This document shows positions 15,151 through 24,226 of a stretch of 44,910 bases of DNA, in pieces. This DNA is from Paludibacteraceae bacterium (GTDB lineage Bacteria > Bacteroidota > Bacteroidia > Bacteroidales > Paludibacteraceae). Positions within the stretch are counted from its first letter, which is position 1. Every line of letters starts with the position of its first letter. The notes below the pieces were generated by a model. That model was not told the origin of the DNA. It did not search any database and saw only the letters and a program-made list of their open reading frames with translations. The position numbers and the translations under genes are program-made. The stretch lies in assembly GCA_017446455.1 (NCBI GenBank), contig JAFSQV010000068.1, positions 1 through 44,910 of the forward strand, given 5' to 3'.

Positions 15151-15182
15151 CAAATTTACGATTTTTTTTGCATATATGCAAA
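15151..15182 (-). promoter_or_regulatory. Promoter of the FAH-porU operon
   Basis: On the minus strand, TTTG (15179-15182), 20 bases, TAAATTTG (15151-15158). The predicted start is near 15144, about 10 bases before ATG 15134. It lies in the 85 bp gap after der. Confidence 0.7.
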
Positions 15183-15219
15183 TAAAAATGCAAATTGGAC
15201 ACTTTTTCTTAATATTTGT

Positions 15220-16536
15220 TTACTTTGCGCGGATGAAAAGTTGTACGGGCGTACCCTCGAAGTCCCACCACTCGCGCAGCTTATTCTCGAGGAACCGCCT
15301 ATACGGCTCTTTGACGTACTGCGGCAGGTTCGCGAAGAACACAAAGGTCGGGATCTGCGTATTCGGCAACTGCGTGCAGTACTTGATCTTGATGTACTTG
15401 CCCTTCCATGCGGGTGGGGGATAGTTCTCGATCAGCGGCAGGAACTTATCGTTCAGTTGGGCCGTCGGAATCTTCTTGTTCTTGTTCTCGTACACATGAA
15501 TCGCCGTCTCTACGACCTTGAAGATACGTTGTTTAGTGACCGCACTCGTGAAGATGATCGGGAAGTCTGTAAACGGCGCCAAGCGCTCGCGAATGGCACT
15601 TTCGAATGCCTTTATATCCTGGTTCGTCTTGTTTTCTATCAAGTCCCACTTGTTGACGCAGACCACCAAACCCTTCTTGTTTTTCTGAATCAGCGAGTAG
15701 ATATTGAGGTCTTGCGCCTCGATGCCGCGTGTTGCATCGATCATCAGGATACATACGTCCGAATTCTCTATCGCACGGATGGAACGTACTACAGAGTAGT
15801 ACTCCAGGTCCTCCGTCACTTTCGCTTTCTTGCGGATGCCGGCGGTGTCGACGAGATAGAAATCTTTGCCGAACTTATTGTACCGCGTGTAGATGCTGTC
15901 GCGCGTCGTTCCGGCGATGTCGGTCACGATGGTCCGCTCCTCACCGATAAACGCGTTGAGGATACTCGACTTGCCGGCATTCGGACGACCTACGATCGCA
16001 AAGCGCGGTAACTCCTCGAGGTCCTCGTCGCTGTTGTCTTCCTTGCGGAAACGACCCACTACTTCGTCCAACAAATCGCCGGTGCCTAAACCGTTCTCTG
16101 CCGAGACGATGAACGGCTCGCCAAGACCGAGTTTATAGAACTCCGCCGCGCCGTATTGGTTCTCGAAGGTATCGACTTTGTTGACCGCCAGGATCGTCGG
16201 TTTCTTAGCCTGACGCAGCAGGTGCGCCACTTCGGTGTCAAACTGCGTCACACCTTCATTCACATCGACCACCAGCAGCACTACATCCGCTTCGCGGATA
16301 GCAAGGTTCACTTGACGGTTGATCTCGGATTCGAAGGTGTCATCGCTGTTCACAACCCATCCTCCGGTGTCGATCACCGAGAACTCGCGTCCGCACCATT
16401 CGGCTTTGCCGTACTGACGGTCACGCGTCGTACCTGCCGTATTATTCACTATCGCCCGACGTGTTCCCGTCAAGCGGTTAAACAGGGTCGATTTCCCAAC
16501 ATTGGGACGACCCACTATCGCTACGATATTTGCCAT
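15220..16536 (-). CDS. der: Ribosome biogenesis GTPase Der (EngA)
   Basis: A 438-residue tandem GTPase. The first G domain has GRPNVGKS at about 8-15, DTGGW and NKVD; the second has GRPNAGKS near 182, DTAGI and NKWD. A KH-like C-terminal domain follows ([19 protein letters not shown], then [18 protein letters not shown]). Der acts in late assembly of the 50S subunit. It is downstream of slyD with the structured element A in the 113 bp between them; no Bacteroidetes promoter is evident in that gap. Confidence 0.97.
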   Translation of the reverse strand: MANIVAIVGRPNVGKSTLFNRLTGTRRAIVNNTAGTTRDRQYGKAEWCGREFSVIDTGGWVVNSDDTFESEINRQVNLAIREADVVLLVVDVNEGVTQFDTEVAHLLRQAKKPTILAVNKVDTFENQYGAAEFYKLGLGEPFIVSAENGLGTGDLLDEVVGRFRKEDNSDEDLEELPRFAIVGRPNAGKSSILNAFIGEERTIVTDIAGTTRDSIYTRYNKFGKDFYLVDTAGIRKKAKVTEDLEYYSVVRSIRAIENSDVCILMIDATRGIEAQDLNIYSLIQKNKKGLVVCVNKWDLIENKTNQDIKAFESAIRERLAPFTDFPIIFTSAVTKQRIFKVVETAIHVYENKNKKIPTAQLNDKFLPLIENYPPPAWKGKYIKIKYCTQLPNTQIPTFVFFANLPQYVKEPYRRFLENKLREWWDFEGTPVQLFIRAK

Positions 16537-16555
16537 AGTTTTTTTATTAATTTAT

Positions 16556-16650
16556 GCGAAGTATGTACTCTGAGGGGGCATGTTTTGTCGTAGGGGTACG
16601 GCAAAACTCGTAGGCAGGGGGCCGGTACCCCGAAGAGTAGCATACTGAGC
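16556..16650. other. Structured intergenic element, copy A (between slyD and der)
   Basis: An outer stem pairs AGTATG-TACTCT-(GA)-GGGG (16560-16577) with CCCC-(GA)-AGAGTA-g-CATACT (16628-16646); the GA/GA internal loop would be a tandem sheared pair. Inside, GTTTTGTCG and CGGCAAAAC form a hairpin with one G-U pair valid only for plus-strand RNA. The core GCAGGGGGC (16614-16622) is identical in copies B and C. Compared with B, the outer stem shows compensatory changes. Confidence 0.7.
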
Positions 16651-17222
16651 TATTTGCAATTATTACACTCTTTACCGCAGTCCTCGCAGGAGTCTTGGCC
16701 GCAGAGCCCGTGGCAGCCGCCGCACCCGTGCGGGTTTCGTATTGCCTTGAGCTCGCCTTCCGTTACGTCGCGGATATCGAGTATCTTGCCGGTGAAATGC
16801 AGGTCCTCTCCGGCGTACGGATGGTTGAGGTCGATGGTCACGGTGGTGTCCGTCACCTCGCACACCTGCGCCTTGACGATCTGTCCGTCCACGGTGTTCA
16901 TCGGCACGATCGCACCGACATACACGCGCTCCTCGTCGAACTCGCCGTCACCGTTGAAGAACATCTTCTTCGGCAACTCCTGCAAGCCTTCTTGGAAATA
17001 CTCGCCGTAGGCGTCCGCAGCTTTCAACTCGAAGTCAAAACTGTCGCCGACCTCTTTGCCTGCCATCTGCGCCTCAAAGGCCGGAAGCATCATTCCTTCG
17101 CCCTGGCACCATACTAACGGAGCCTCTTCCGTTGCTTGCTCCATCAATTCTTCTTTCCCACCTTCGCCCTTGATATACAAGGCGTACGTGGCTTTCACTA
17201 CTTTTAAATTCTCAATTTTCAT
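16650..17222 (-). CDS. slyD: SlyD-type FKBP peptidyl-prolyl isomerase with metal-binding tail
   Basis: A 190-residue protein. I start it at MKIENLKVVKATYALYIKG (ATG 17222); an upstream in-frame ATG would run through the structured element B. The FKBP core (PLVWCQGEGMMLPAFEAQMAGKEVGDSFDFEL) carries an inserted IF domain (AYGEYFQEGLQELPKKMFF), then VDLNHP-like text (TVTIDLNHPYAGEDLHFTGKIL). The tail is rich in Cys and His (GCGGCHGLCGQDSCEDCGKECNNCK), the nickel-binding tail of SlyD. It is a cytoplasmic folding helper and metal store. It lies between lptD and der on the same strand, with element B upstream and element A directly downstream. Confidence 0.92.
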   Translation of the reverse strand: MKIENLKVVKATYALYIKGEGGKEELMEQATEEAPLVWCQGEGMMLPAFEAQMAGKEVGDSFDFELKAADAYGEYFQEGLQELPKKMFFNGDGEFDEERVYVGAIVPMNTVDGQIVKAQVCEVTDTTVTIDLNHPYAGEDLHFTGKILDIRDVTEGELKAIRNPHGCGGCHGLCGQDSCEDCGKECNNCK

Positions 17223-17249
17223 ATATTGTGTTTTTTGCTTTTTTCTAGT

Positions 17250-17370
17250 GAGCATATAACCCTCTCGGAGGCTAGGTGTCCCCGCTAATCGGGGAAACCG
17301 TAACACGGGAAGGGGTTAATTCTAGTCATTGAGCAGGGGGCGAATTCCTCCGAAGGGTTAATATGCGAGC
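17250..17370. other. Structured intergenic element, copy B (between lptD and slyD)
   Basis: The outer stem is GCATAT-AACCCT-(CTC)-GGAGG (17252-17271) with CCTCC-(GA)-AGGGTT-a-ATATGC (17347-17366). Inside, CCCCG and CGGGG form a hairpin. The core GCAGGGGGC (17333-17341) is identical to A and C. AACCCT/AGGGTT replaces TACTCT/AGAGTA of the other copies, a paired change at two positions. Confidence 0.7.
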
Positions 17371-17372
17371 GC

Positions 17373-20249
17373 CTACCACCAATCGACACGTCCGTTCGTG
17401 CTCTGGTTACTATTCTTATCGTATTTCAGGTCGCTGAGTATCGACGCGTTCACGCCAATATGGAAGGTATAACTCTTGTACGGTCCAATAGGGTTGATGC
17501 TCGCCGACATGTTCCAGCAGTGCAGGTCGCGGCTGATGTTAATCACGCAACTCGACACGCGCATGTTATCGAAGTCATAACTCATCGACGCACTCACTTT
17601 CCATCCTTTGCCAAGACCCAGCGTTCCGCTCAGACTGAGGTTGTTGGTGAACACCATCTTATAGTACATCTTCTCGTAGTCGAACGTGCTTCCCGCGGTG
17701 TACGCCAGCGAGTAGTTCAGGGTTATACTCCACGGGAAATCCGTCCACACGTAACCGTCATCTACTTTCTCGTCTTTCTTGTTGTTCACTTTTGCGTTTT
17801 TATCCGTGCCGTCGCCATTTCGTTCTATCGCTGAGAGGTCTGCGTCGCCTCCGGAAGAATCCGAACTGCTACTCTCCGATCGCTTGCCTTGCCGTTTCTC
17901 AATCGCCTCTTTCCATTTCTTGATGGTCTGGTTGGTGATGGTGTAGTTAAAACTCCATCTCAGACCGCTCCAGTGCGGGAAGCGGCCGTTATGCCAGTAC
18001 TGTTTGTTCGTTCGAACGGGCGCACCCGTAGGACTCAGTTGGTACATATACGGGTCAAGCGCCGTGGAGAGGTTGAGGCTGTAGTTGTTCAATTTCGGGA
18101 ACTTCAGACGCAGGTTGACCTGGAACAGGCTCCAGTTCATGGAGTCCGCGGCGAAGTTATATCCTCCGTCGATGCTGAAGTTATCAATCAGGCTCACCAC
18201 CTTAAACGGATTTGCGCCTGTCGTGTCTTCTTTGTTGACGACTTTCATCTCCAGGTTGTTCGCCACGCCGAAACTCATCGTCGCTGAGGTGCCTCGGGGC
18301 GCATTACCGTATAATCGATCTCCGACAGGGAAACGCGAATAGACTTGTTCTATATAAGTGGTGTCCGTACCGGAGATCACCGGTTGCTCGTAGCGTCCCC
18401 AGTATCCCCAACCCGGTGCGCTGAAGTCAGGATGGTACGACATGCTGACACGCGGGGTGATGATATGACGGAATTTCTCCACCTTGCTATGAGGGAACAA
18501 CTTCTTCAACGGCGTGTAGAAACCGTATATCTTCGTACTCATCGAGACGCCGACGTTGAAGTCGAACACGTTATAGAAACCGGTTGTGGTATCCATCTGC
18601 AGTTTGTTCTCCGCCTCGTTCCATGTGCGGTCGATACGCTGGAAATACATACGGTCGGTCATGTTGATGTTCGGCGTGATACTCAGGTACTTGAAGAGCA
18701 TGAAACTCGCGTTGATAGGTAAGGTATGCCGCATACCCATTTGCCAGTCCTTGAGGAAGTTCGACCGCAGGATATAGCTCTCCTTCATGTCGTTGGCTGC
18801 TATTCGGCCGTCCATCGAATAACTCATCTTGATCTTCTCATACCATTTCTCTTTGCCTGCTCCCACGAGACCTTTGCGTTTCAGCGTGGCCTGGCGCCAT
18901 TCCTTAAACGGATAGACGCTGCTGAGGTTGACGTTCAACTGCGGCGCCGTGAGCGAGATCGTCGAGTCACGCGTGCGTTGCGTCAAGCTGGCTGTCATGC
19001 TCAGACTCCAAGGACTATCCGGGAAACGCTGGGTATAACTGATTGTACTGCTCTTCGTGTTCTCGGCCATCAACTCCGGGTTGTAATAACTGTTGATGTT
19101 ACTGCGGCTGTAACCGCTCGTCGAGAAGTTGACGCTCGCAGAGAAGGTGGAGTAGGGATTGAATTTGGCATCTTGCGAGTGGGTCCATTGAACCTGGAAG
19201 TTGCGATTGACCTGATAATCCGGCAGTCCTGCCTCACTCGTCACGTCGTTGCGGTAACTGATATTCAGATTACCCGAGAAATGGTAACGCCATATATACT
19301 TCATGTTACCGCGGATGGCCCATGTGCCGCGCGTGTAGATGTCGCCCGTCAACTCGAGATCCAGGTAGTCGCAGATAGCGAAGTAGTATCCGAGGCCGTT
19401 GACATATAATCCGCGGCGGTAGTCATCGCCGAAATTCGGCATGATCAGTCCGCTCGAGTATTTATTCGTGAAGGGGAAGAAACCAAACGGGATAGCTAGA
19501 GGCAGCGGCACGTCTCCGACTACCATGTACGCCGGTCCTGTGGCGATATAATGACCCGGCTTCACTTTCGCTTTCGTCATCTTCAGGTAGAAGTGCGGGT
19601 GCTCGTGGTCGTCGCACGTCGTGTACTGGCCACCGGCCATCATCATCTCGTTATTGCTCAGTTTCTTCGTCTTGTCGGAGATAATATATCCCTCGCCCTG
19701 CGCGGTCACGGCATGGCGGATATAACCCTTTTGGGTCTTGATGTTATACGTAATCTCGTTCGTCTCGTATTTGTCTTTTCCGTCGTCGAAGACCGGCTTG
19801 CCCGTCCATTCGTAGTTCAGACTGTCATACACTCCTCGCGCATAAATCTGGCTGCTGTCGATATTCATGCGGATGTAGTCGGATGTCAATTCCATCGATT
19901 GATAGCGCAACTCGCCTTTGCCGTGCAGGAACGCGTTTCCGCCTTGCGTCATCACCATCGAGTCATTGGCTTGGTAGCGCACAGGCGCTTCGAAGTCTTT
20001 CTTCGTCCGCACTTGTGACCAGCGTATACTGTCTTGCACGCGCTCGGCACTATCCCGCGGCGTGTACGTCGTCTCATCCTCATGATCATGCCCGTGGTGA
20101 TCGTGTGACTCGGAACTGCTCGACATGCCGGACATCAACCCGCCTAAGCCACCTCCCGCAGTATTCTGCGTAGGCCGCAACTTCTGTCCCCACACTGCCA
20201 CCGAGCAGAGTAGAAGAAGCAAGGTAATATGTCCGAATCTCAAGTTCAT
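17373..20249 (-). CDS. lptD: LPS assembly outer-membrane protein LptD
   Basis: A 958-residue protein with a signal peptide (HITLLLLLCSVAVWGQ), a His-rich segment at about 49-57 (HDHHGHDHE), an N-terminal OstA/LptA-like domain (about 100-220: NAFLHGKGELRYQSMELTSDYIRMNIDSSQIYARG) and a large C-terminal barrel starting around GPAYMVVGDVPLPLAIPFGFFPF. The text fits the Bacteroidetes form of LptD, the outer-membrane part of the LPS export bridge. The final stretch (FHIGVNASILSDLKYDKNS) is a barrel strand region ending DWW. A low-complexity, Ser/Asp/Lys-rich loop sits near 780-830. It has its own promoter and heads a minus-strand run toward slyD and der. Confidence 0.93.
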   Translation of the reverse strand: MNLRFGHITLLLLLCSVAVWGQKLRPTQNTAGGGLGGLMSGMSSSSESHDHHGHDHEDETTYTPRDSAERVQDSIRWSQVRTKKDFEAPVRYQANDSMVMTQGGNAFLHGKGELRYQSMELTSDYIRMNIDSSQIYARGVYDSLNYEWTGKPVFDDGKDKYETNEITYNIKTQKGYIRHAVTAQGEGYIISDKTKKLSNNEMMMAGGQYTTCDDHEHPHFYLKMTKAKVKPGHYIATGPAYMVVGDVPLPLAIPFGFFPFTNKYSSGLIMPNFGDDYRRGLYVNGLGYYFAICDYLDLELTGDIYTRGTWAIRGNMKYIWRYHFSGNLNISYRNDVTSEAGLPDYQVNRNFQVQWTHSQDAKFNPYSTFSASVNFSTSGYSRSNINSYYNPELMAENTKSSTISYTQRFPDSPWSLSMTASLTQRTRDSTISLTAPQLNVNLSSVYPFKEWRQATLKRKGLVGAGKEKWYEKIKMSYSMDGRIAANDMKESYILRSNFLKDWQMGMRHTLPINASFMLFKYLSITPNINMTDRMYFQRIDRTWNEAENKLQMDTTTGFYNVFDFNVGVSMSTKIYGFYTPLKKLFPHSKVEKFRHIITPRVSMSYHPDFSAPGWGYWGRYEQPVISGTDTTYIEQVYSRFPVGDRLYGNAPRGTSATMSFGVANNLEMKVVNKEDTTGANPFKVVSLIDNFSIDGGYNFAADSMNWSLFQVNLRLKFPKLNNYSLNLSTALDPYMYQLSPTGAPVRTNKQYWHNGRFPHWSGLRWSFNYTITNQTIKKWKEAIEKRQGKRSESSSSDSSGGDADLSAIERNGDGTDKNAKVNNKKDEKVDDGYVWTDFPWSITLNYSLAYTAGSTFDYEKMYYKMVFTNNLSLSGTLGLGKGWKVSASMSYDFDNMRVSSCVINISRDLHCWNMSASINPIGPYKSYTFHIGVNASILSDLKYDKNSNQSTNGRVDWW

Positions 20250-20298
20250 AATAACGAGCCCGCGTACGCATATGTACGCAATACCGCAATTTAGCGTG

Positions 20299-20330
20299 CA
20301 AAGGTACGACTATTTTTTGACATGTGCAAA
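20299..20330 (-). promoter_or_regulatory. Promoter of lptD
   Basis: On the minus strand, TTTG (20327-20330), 20 bases, TACCTTTG (20299-20306). The spacer opens CACATGTCAAAA, nearly the same as at dnaE. Confidence 0.7.
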
Positions 20331-20387
20331 TTTATTTGCATTTTTGTGTCATTTTGCCCTTGTAGGCTTTGTTTGTTTTGCCATGGA

Positions 20388-20615
20388 GAAGTGCCTTGAC
20401 TTGGCACTTCGAACGGAAGGAGCCGCGGGGAGCGTTGCTCCGACCCAGACTCCATCCGGTGCTTTCATTTGCATTTTTGTCGCATATTTGCGGCAACTTT
20501 CTCTGTTTTGTACTCGGCTATAGGCGGTTTAGGCCTTCGTCGTCCGCCCTCTGCGTGCGGACGGTTATCCTGTATCGTCTCGCTCCGCTCGCCCGCCCGA
20601 TACACGATTTTTTAG
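20388..20615 (+). ncRNA. Hairpin-rich non-coding stretch, candidate small RNA
   Basis: The 440 bp between lptD and the first island gene holds a chain of stems: GAAGTGCC/GGCACTTC (20388-20410, perfect), GGAGC/GCTCC (20429-20441), CGTCCGC/GCGGACG (20541-20563, perfect) and TGTATCG/CGATACA (20571-20604, perfect), followed by a T-run (20608-20613) that would serve as a terminator on the plus strand. No clean promoter is seen before it. An open frame crosses this stretch and joins the island gene, but the good promoter at 20622-20653 lies inside that frame, so the stretch is probably not coding. RNA status is inference. Confidence 0.35.
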
Positions 20616-20621
20616 TTTTTT

Positions 20622-20653
20622 CTTGCATATATGAAAATTTTTGTGTAATTTTG
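20622..20653 (+). promoter_or_regulatory. Promoter of the first island gene
   Basis: CTTG (20622-20625), 20 bases, TAATTTTG (20646-20653). A perfect dyad AATTTTGC-ACC-GCAAAATT (20647-20665) spans the -7 box and predicted start. Confidence 0.72.
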
Positions 20654-20689
20654 CACCGCAAAATTGTACTGACATTAAACTATAATACT

Positions 20690-21418
20690 ATGACAGAATT
20701 CCACGAATGGTATATGGTATTCGCTACAAAAGAGGATGCTGCCAATAATGGTCATCCTGACGCTCCGTATTTGGAAGACTATGGGTTGACATATGCTCAA
20801 TTTTGTAATTATGTAAGTAAGCATCATAAAATTCGTGATGAAAGGGCATCGGAGTATAAAAAGGAGGATAAGAGGGTAGAAATATATGCGCTTATATTTA
20901 GTTTGGCACCAATCATCTCTTGTATCGTTGGTAAAATAACGGGAAGTCTGGCTGCGGGATGGATATTTTTAGCTTTGTATATTTGCGTTGCTGCTATCGG
21001 TGCATATTGGTATTCTCACCTACCATACAAGACTTATAATGAAAAGTTTCAGAAAATCCACGATGAAAACATTGAACTATATCTAGCGAATTTAAGGCGA
21101 TACCAAGAGAAATACAACGAACAACACAAAAATGAACAACAAAACAATTCGCCTTCTGTTGATAGATTAAGTCAATGGACAATAAAAGAAAGTCGCTCCT
21201 TTACTCAGAAAGAAATCGATTCAGTTACGTCAAACATTATTGTTGAATCTGAGTACGGAAAGTCTGTTTGTTTCACAATGAAATCTGGTGGTCAGACATA
21301 CATTCCTCTTTACACTTCATCTGCCGCCAATGTGGGAGAATCTATAGACATGAGACAAGTCAAAGTACTAACATTAGGCAAAACAGGAGAGGCAGATATT
21401 TTAAGAATTAAGGTATAA
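20690..21418 (+). CDS. Membrane protein of unknown function with two helices and a C-terminal beta-rich domain
   Basis: A 242-residue protein; ATG 20690 is chosen because the promoter lies just upstream. Residues 1-60 are soluble (EFHEWYMVFATKEDAAN, YLEDYGLTYAQFCNYVSKHHK). Two membrane helices follow at about 60-105 (IYALIFSLAPIISCIVG and LAAGWIFLALYICVAAIGAYW), then a charged coiled segment (KIHDENIELYLANLRRYQEK). The last 75 residues form a separate domain (SFTQKEIDSVTSNIIVESEY, then FTMKSGGQTYIPLYT and VKVLTLGKTGEADILRIKV) that I recall seeing on small Bacteroidetes proteins with unrelated N-termini. It is AT-richer than the flanking core genes. Function unknown. Confidence 0.75.
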   Translation: MTEFHEWYMVFATKEDAANNGHPDAPYLEDYGLTYAQFCNYVSKHHKIRDERASEYKKEDKRVEIYALIFSLAPIISCIVGKITGSLAAGWIFLALYICVAAIGAYWYSHLPYKTYNEKFQKIHDENIELYLANLRRYQEKYNEQHKNEQQNNSPSVDRLSQWTIKESRSFTQKEIDSVTSNIIVESEYGKSVCFTMKSGGQTYIPLYTSSAANVGESIDMRQVKVLTLGKTGEADILRIKV

Positions 21419-21519
21419 GTGGATACAAACATATCAACAATATAACCGACATTGCAGAAGCATGAATACGTGGAAGTTATTGACGAATAATAGAATAATC
21501 CTTTGTTTATAAAAATACT

Positions 21520-22164
21520 ATGAAACCATCTAATGACAACACAAGTTCTCGGATTTCCGTTGGCATTCAACGTGAAGTGGATGATTTTGTCAAAAAATGT
21601 CTCGAAATAGTGGAAGAAACCACAAAAGAAGTAGAATCTTTAGATATTCCGGCTATTATTGATAGTTATCACGTAAAAGTGCGGCATTATTGTTTCACAC
21701 ATAGAGGTTCCGACAATTACTTAGTTTATGGAACTTGTATGGAATCTGAATGTGTCTATAATGATGGATATTTGAATATGACTGATGTAAAAGAAGCATT
21801 ATCGAGTGGCAATGATCGTTACGCTGAGGAAGAAGAAGAGATTGTCAGTTCTAAATACCCCGATAGCAGTAAGTGGGAGGAAATAGCGGAGAAGTTGGAA
21901 CATGATGAGAAAAACAAGATGAAACAATTTTATCAAACTGAATACAATAAAGATGCACATATAAATTACTTAGTCCGTTTGAGGATATGGTATATGACAT
22001 TTAATAATAAAGCAAAGTTGGAACGAATAAAAGAAGATGCAAATGCAACCAACAATATGAAAACATTAAATTTTATTAGGAATGCTTTTAAATTTGCTCC
22101 AGACGCATTTGAGGCTTATGTTTTGGAGAGTATCCTTTTAGGAATACTCAATACAAAGGATTAG
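21520..22164 (+). CDS. Unknown protein, first gene of the island operon
   Basis: A 214-residue soluble protein without signal or membrane segment. It is acidic and helical, with an N-terminal helix (VDDFVKKCLEIVEETTKEVESL), a central part that looks beta-like (YHVKVRHYCFTHRGSDNYLVYGTCM), a run of Glu (YAEEEEEIVSS) and a helical C-terminus. I recognise no family. It starts 101 bp after the preceding membrane-protein gene and ends 6 bp before the next, so it probably heads the operon continuing to 24160. Codon use and base composition are AT-rich, as in the rest of the island. Confidence 0.7.
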   Translation: MKPSNDNTSSRISVGIQREVDDFVKKCLEIVEETTKEVESLDIPAIIDSYHVKVRHYCFTHRGSDNYLVYGTCMESECVYNDGYLNMTDVKEALSSGNDRYAEEEEEIVSSKYPDSSKWEEIAEKLEHDEKNKMKQFYQTEYNKDAHINYLVRLRIWYMTFNNKAKLERIKEDANATNNMKTLNFIRNAFKFAPDAFEAYVLESILLGILNTKD

Positions 22165-22170
22165 AGTGAA

Positions 22171-22725
22171 ATGAACAAAGAAGCACAAAATACTAAACTA
22201 TTCCAAAGCCTTTGCGACAGCGTTCGCAAGTGGTTTGAAACGGACAGAGGGTATAGTATGACGTACAAGGTAACCATGGACGATGGTTGCCGGTCGTATG
22301 TATGTCCGAAGGTTGTTATCGGAGATGCGGAAAGGTATGCCCAACTAGAAGTGGATGTCTTACTATGGGTGTTTGATATGCAGCCATATTGTTGGTTATG
22401 TTGTGATCTAACATTCAACGATGAGATAAAAGTAGCCGAAGAAGATATAGAACTAGAAGTTCTACGACTCATTAACGACTTCAACCTCAATAATCCGGCT
22501 CGCTGTATATCCTATGATAAAGATAAGGATAAAATAAATGTTCATCAAGAATGGAACATCCATCAAGGCGCCGAGATAACAGACAAGGAGATAGGACAGA
22601 TGTTGGATAGCTTCATGCTGAATAGAGACTTAGAGAACCTTTGCGAAGTGATTGAGGCGGGTGGATGGCTTCATCCAGAACTATACATCGACAATAGTCC
22701 TATAGAAATAGATCTTACAAAATGA
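22171..22725 (+). CDS. Unknown protein, possibly YbjN/secretion-chaperone-like fold
   Basis: A 184-residue soluble protein. Its pattern of helix, three or more strands (YSMTYKVTMDDGCRSYVCPKV, LEVDVLLWVFDMQPYCWLCCD), helix (ELEVLRLINDFNLNN), strands (RCISYDKDKDKINVHQEW) and final helix (TDKEIGQMLDSFML) is reminiscent of the YbjN or type III chaperone-like fold, a fold often used for binding partner proteins. That is a layout-level resemblance only. Its last 4 bases overlap the lipoprotein gene (ATGA), so the two are translationally coupled. Confidence 0.7.
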   Translation: MNKEAQNTKLFQSLCDSVRKWFETDRGYSMTYKVTMDDGCRSYVCPKVVIGDAERYAQLEVDVLLWVFDMQPYCWLCCDLTFNDEIKVAEEDIELEVLRLINDFNLNNPARCISYDKDKDKINVHQEWNIHQGAEITDKEIGQMLDSFMLNRDLENLCEVIEAGGWLHPELYIDNSPIEIDLTK

Positions 22726-23549
22726 AACGCTTATTACCCATATTTATAATCATCTTTACATTCTGCACTTGCGGACCCAAGTCCCAAGACAGTCCAAGAC
22801 CCTTGGACGAAACGGTGAACCTTCTCGTAGAGAGTATTGCCGACTCAACGCTTTCATTTGAAGAGTATCAACCCGTCTTTGAAGAAATACTTGACTCAAT
22901 CGAAGATGTCGTACTTAATCACCCGGACGCAGAGTTGCGCTTCTTCGCCCGTCAGTTACCGGCAGATATGCTCCGAGAGATTTGCATGTCTGAACCGGAA
23001 CAAAAGCATGATAGCATTTTGAATCTCTACAATCAACGCAGGAGGGATATTCTCTACACCTGGTATGTGCAGCAACTCGTAGATTCTACCAACAACGCCC
23101 CATTTATCATATTGTCTTACGCGGCTCCCTACGACACGAATGGGAATGCTACCCGAGTTAGCTTCACTTTTAGTGAAAATAACAATCCGCAAAGTGAACC
23201 GGTAATGATTGTTGTTCTGCCTGTCAAAACGGAAAATCCGCTGATTCTATTCTCCGAATGGGATGAGAATGAAAAGGAATACAGTTCGGATTCCTATGTA
23301 TTGGCAAACAATAATATCATGGTGTATGCCGATTCTTGCCAAACGCATATCATGTTAATGGGTAAATTCTTGAATGATATGTTGGATTACCAGCAAATGA
23401 ATGTCTGCTATGTTAACGAAGATACTCCAAACTATAAGACCGTCGAGAACGACCTCTATAAGCGGTATGTCACTGCTATTCCCGTGGACTTGTATAAATT
23501 CCAAGAACAATATCGTTCCGCTCATAAATGGATGCAGAATTACCAATGA
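22722..23549 (+). CDS. Putative lipoprotein of unknown function
   Basis: A 275-residue protein with a lipoprotein signal: KRLLPIFIIIFTFCTCGPKS, where Cys15 or Cys17 could be lipidated. After a Ser/Pro-rich linker, the body has an acidic helical part (NLLVESIADSTLSFEEYQPVFEEILDSIEDVV) and a beta-rich part (APFIILSYAAPYDTNGNATR, VSFTFSEN, VMIVVLPVKTENPLILFSEWD). I recognise no family. It overlaps both neighbours by 4 bases, so it is made in step with the protein before it and the membrane protein after it, suggesting a cell-envelope complex. Confidence 0.72.
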   Translation: MKRLLPIFIIIFTFCTCGPKSQDSPRPLDETVNLLVESIADSTLSFEEYQPVFEEILDSIEDVVLNHPDAELRFFARQLPADMLREICMSEPEQKHDSILNLYNQRRRDILYTWYVQQLVDSTNNAPFIILSYAAPYDTNGNATRVSFTFSENNNPQSEPVMIVVLPVKTENPLILFSEWDENEKEYSSDSYVLANNNIMVYADSCQTHIMLMGKFLNDMLDYQQMNVCYVNEDTPNYKTVENDLYKRYVTAIPVDLYKFQEQYRSAHKWMQNYQ

Positions 23550-24160
23550 AACGCACGCTACTCATCATATTTTTCGTTATTCTATCAATAGTAGTTGCGC
23601 TCGTTATTGCTTGCGATATTGCTGTTATTGATGTCAGCAGGGGGAAGTGCTACGATGATATAGATGCTATTCCTCATAAAACATATGGTCTTCTATTGGG
23701 GACAGGTCGAAGCGCAGCTCCAAGCCCTTATTACGATGCGCGCTTACAAGCCACAATAGATTTGTTCCGCGCCGGCAAGATTGATTCGGTAATTGTGTCT
23801 GGAGAAAATCTCTATGATGATTACTATGAAGTAGATTCAATGGTCGTAGCCTTGGAAGATGCCGGAGTTCCTATTCGGATGGTTGATCCCTACGGAACAG
23901 ACACTTATGCCTCACTACGTCGAGTTGGCGCTTTTGACGGGTATTCCACGTCCTTGACCATTATTTCGCAGCATTTTCATAATCAACGTGCCGTCTTCTA
24001 TGGCGCTATCTTATATGACGAGGCACCAATCGCCTACGATGCACAAGATACCGATATTTGGTATTGGAACATTTGGCGTTTCGTACGTGAGTCGCTTGCC
24101 CGCACAAAAGCAGTACTTCTGTTATCGAACATTTTCAGTGCGGGAACTGCTCGGGGTTAA
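23546..24160 (+). CDS. SanA/YdcF-like (DUF218) membrane protein
   Basis: A 204-residue protein; ATG 23546 overlaps the lipoprotein stop by 4 bases. One N-terminal membrane helix (RTLLIIFFVILSIVVALVIACDIAVI) is followed by a DUF218 domain: YGLLLGTGRS, YDARLQATIDLFRAGKIDSVIVSGEN, ALEDAGVPIRMVDPYGTDTYASLRRV, and LTIISQHFHNQRAVFYG. In SanA the matching text carries conserved Asp and Arg residues in a pocket; the family affects envelope permeability to large antibiotics in enteric bacteria, and the reaction is not settled. It closes the coupled operon. Confidence 0.85.
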   Translation: MKRTLLIIFFVILSIVVALVIACDIAVIDVSRGKCYDDIDAIPHKTYGLLLGTGRSAAPSPYYDARLQATIDLFRAGKIDSVIVSGENLYDDYYEVDSMVVALEDAGVPIRMVDPYGTDTYASLRRVGAFDGYSTSLTIISQHFHNQRAVFYGAILYDEAPIAYDAQDTDIWYWNIWRFVRESLARTKAVLLLSNIFSAGTARG

Positions 24161-24226
24161 GTGCTTATTGTATGCTGGTCAAGTGCTGGTTAAGTACTGT
24201 TTAGAAATATAGAACATTTTGAATAT

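Noticed and set aside
15225-15240. A plus-strand promoter-like TTTACTTTG near the der stop codon
   Set aside because: The -7 spacing is wrong and no plus-strand gene follows.
17223-17306. N-terminal extension of SlyD
   Set aside because: It would be encoded by one arm of the structured element B and has no family match.
18726-19409. Long open frame antisense to lptD
   Set aside because: Shadow frame of the barrel-encoding region with no recognisable domain.
20369-20689. In-frame N-terminal extension of the first island gene
   Set aside because: It crosses a strong promoter (20622-20653) and a run of hairpins, is Arg-rich and unlike the rest of the protein; ATG 20690 is a better start.
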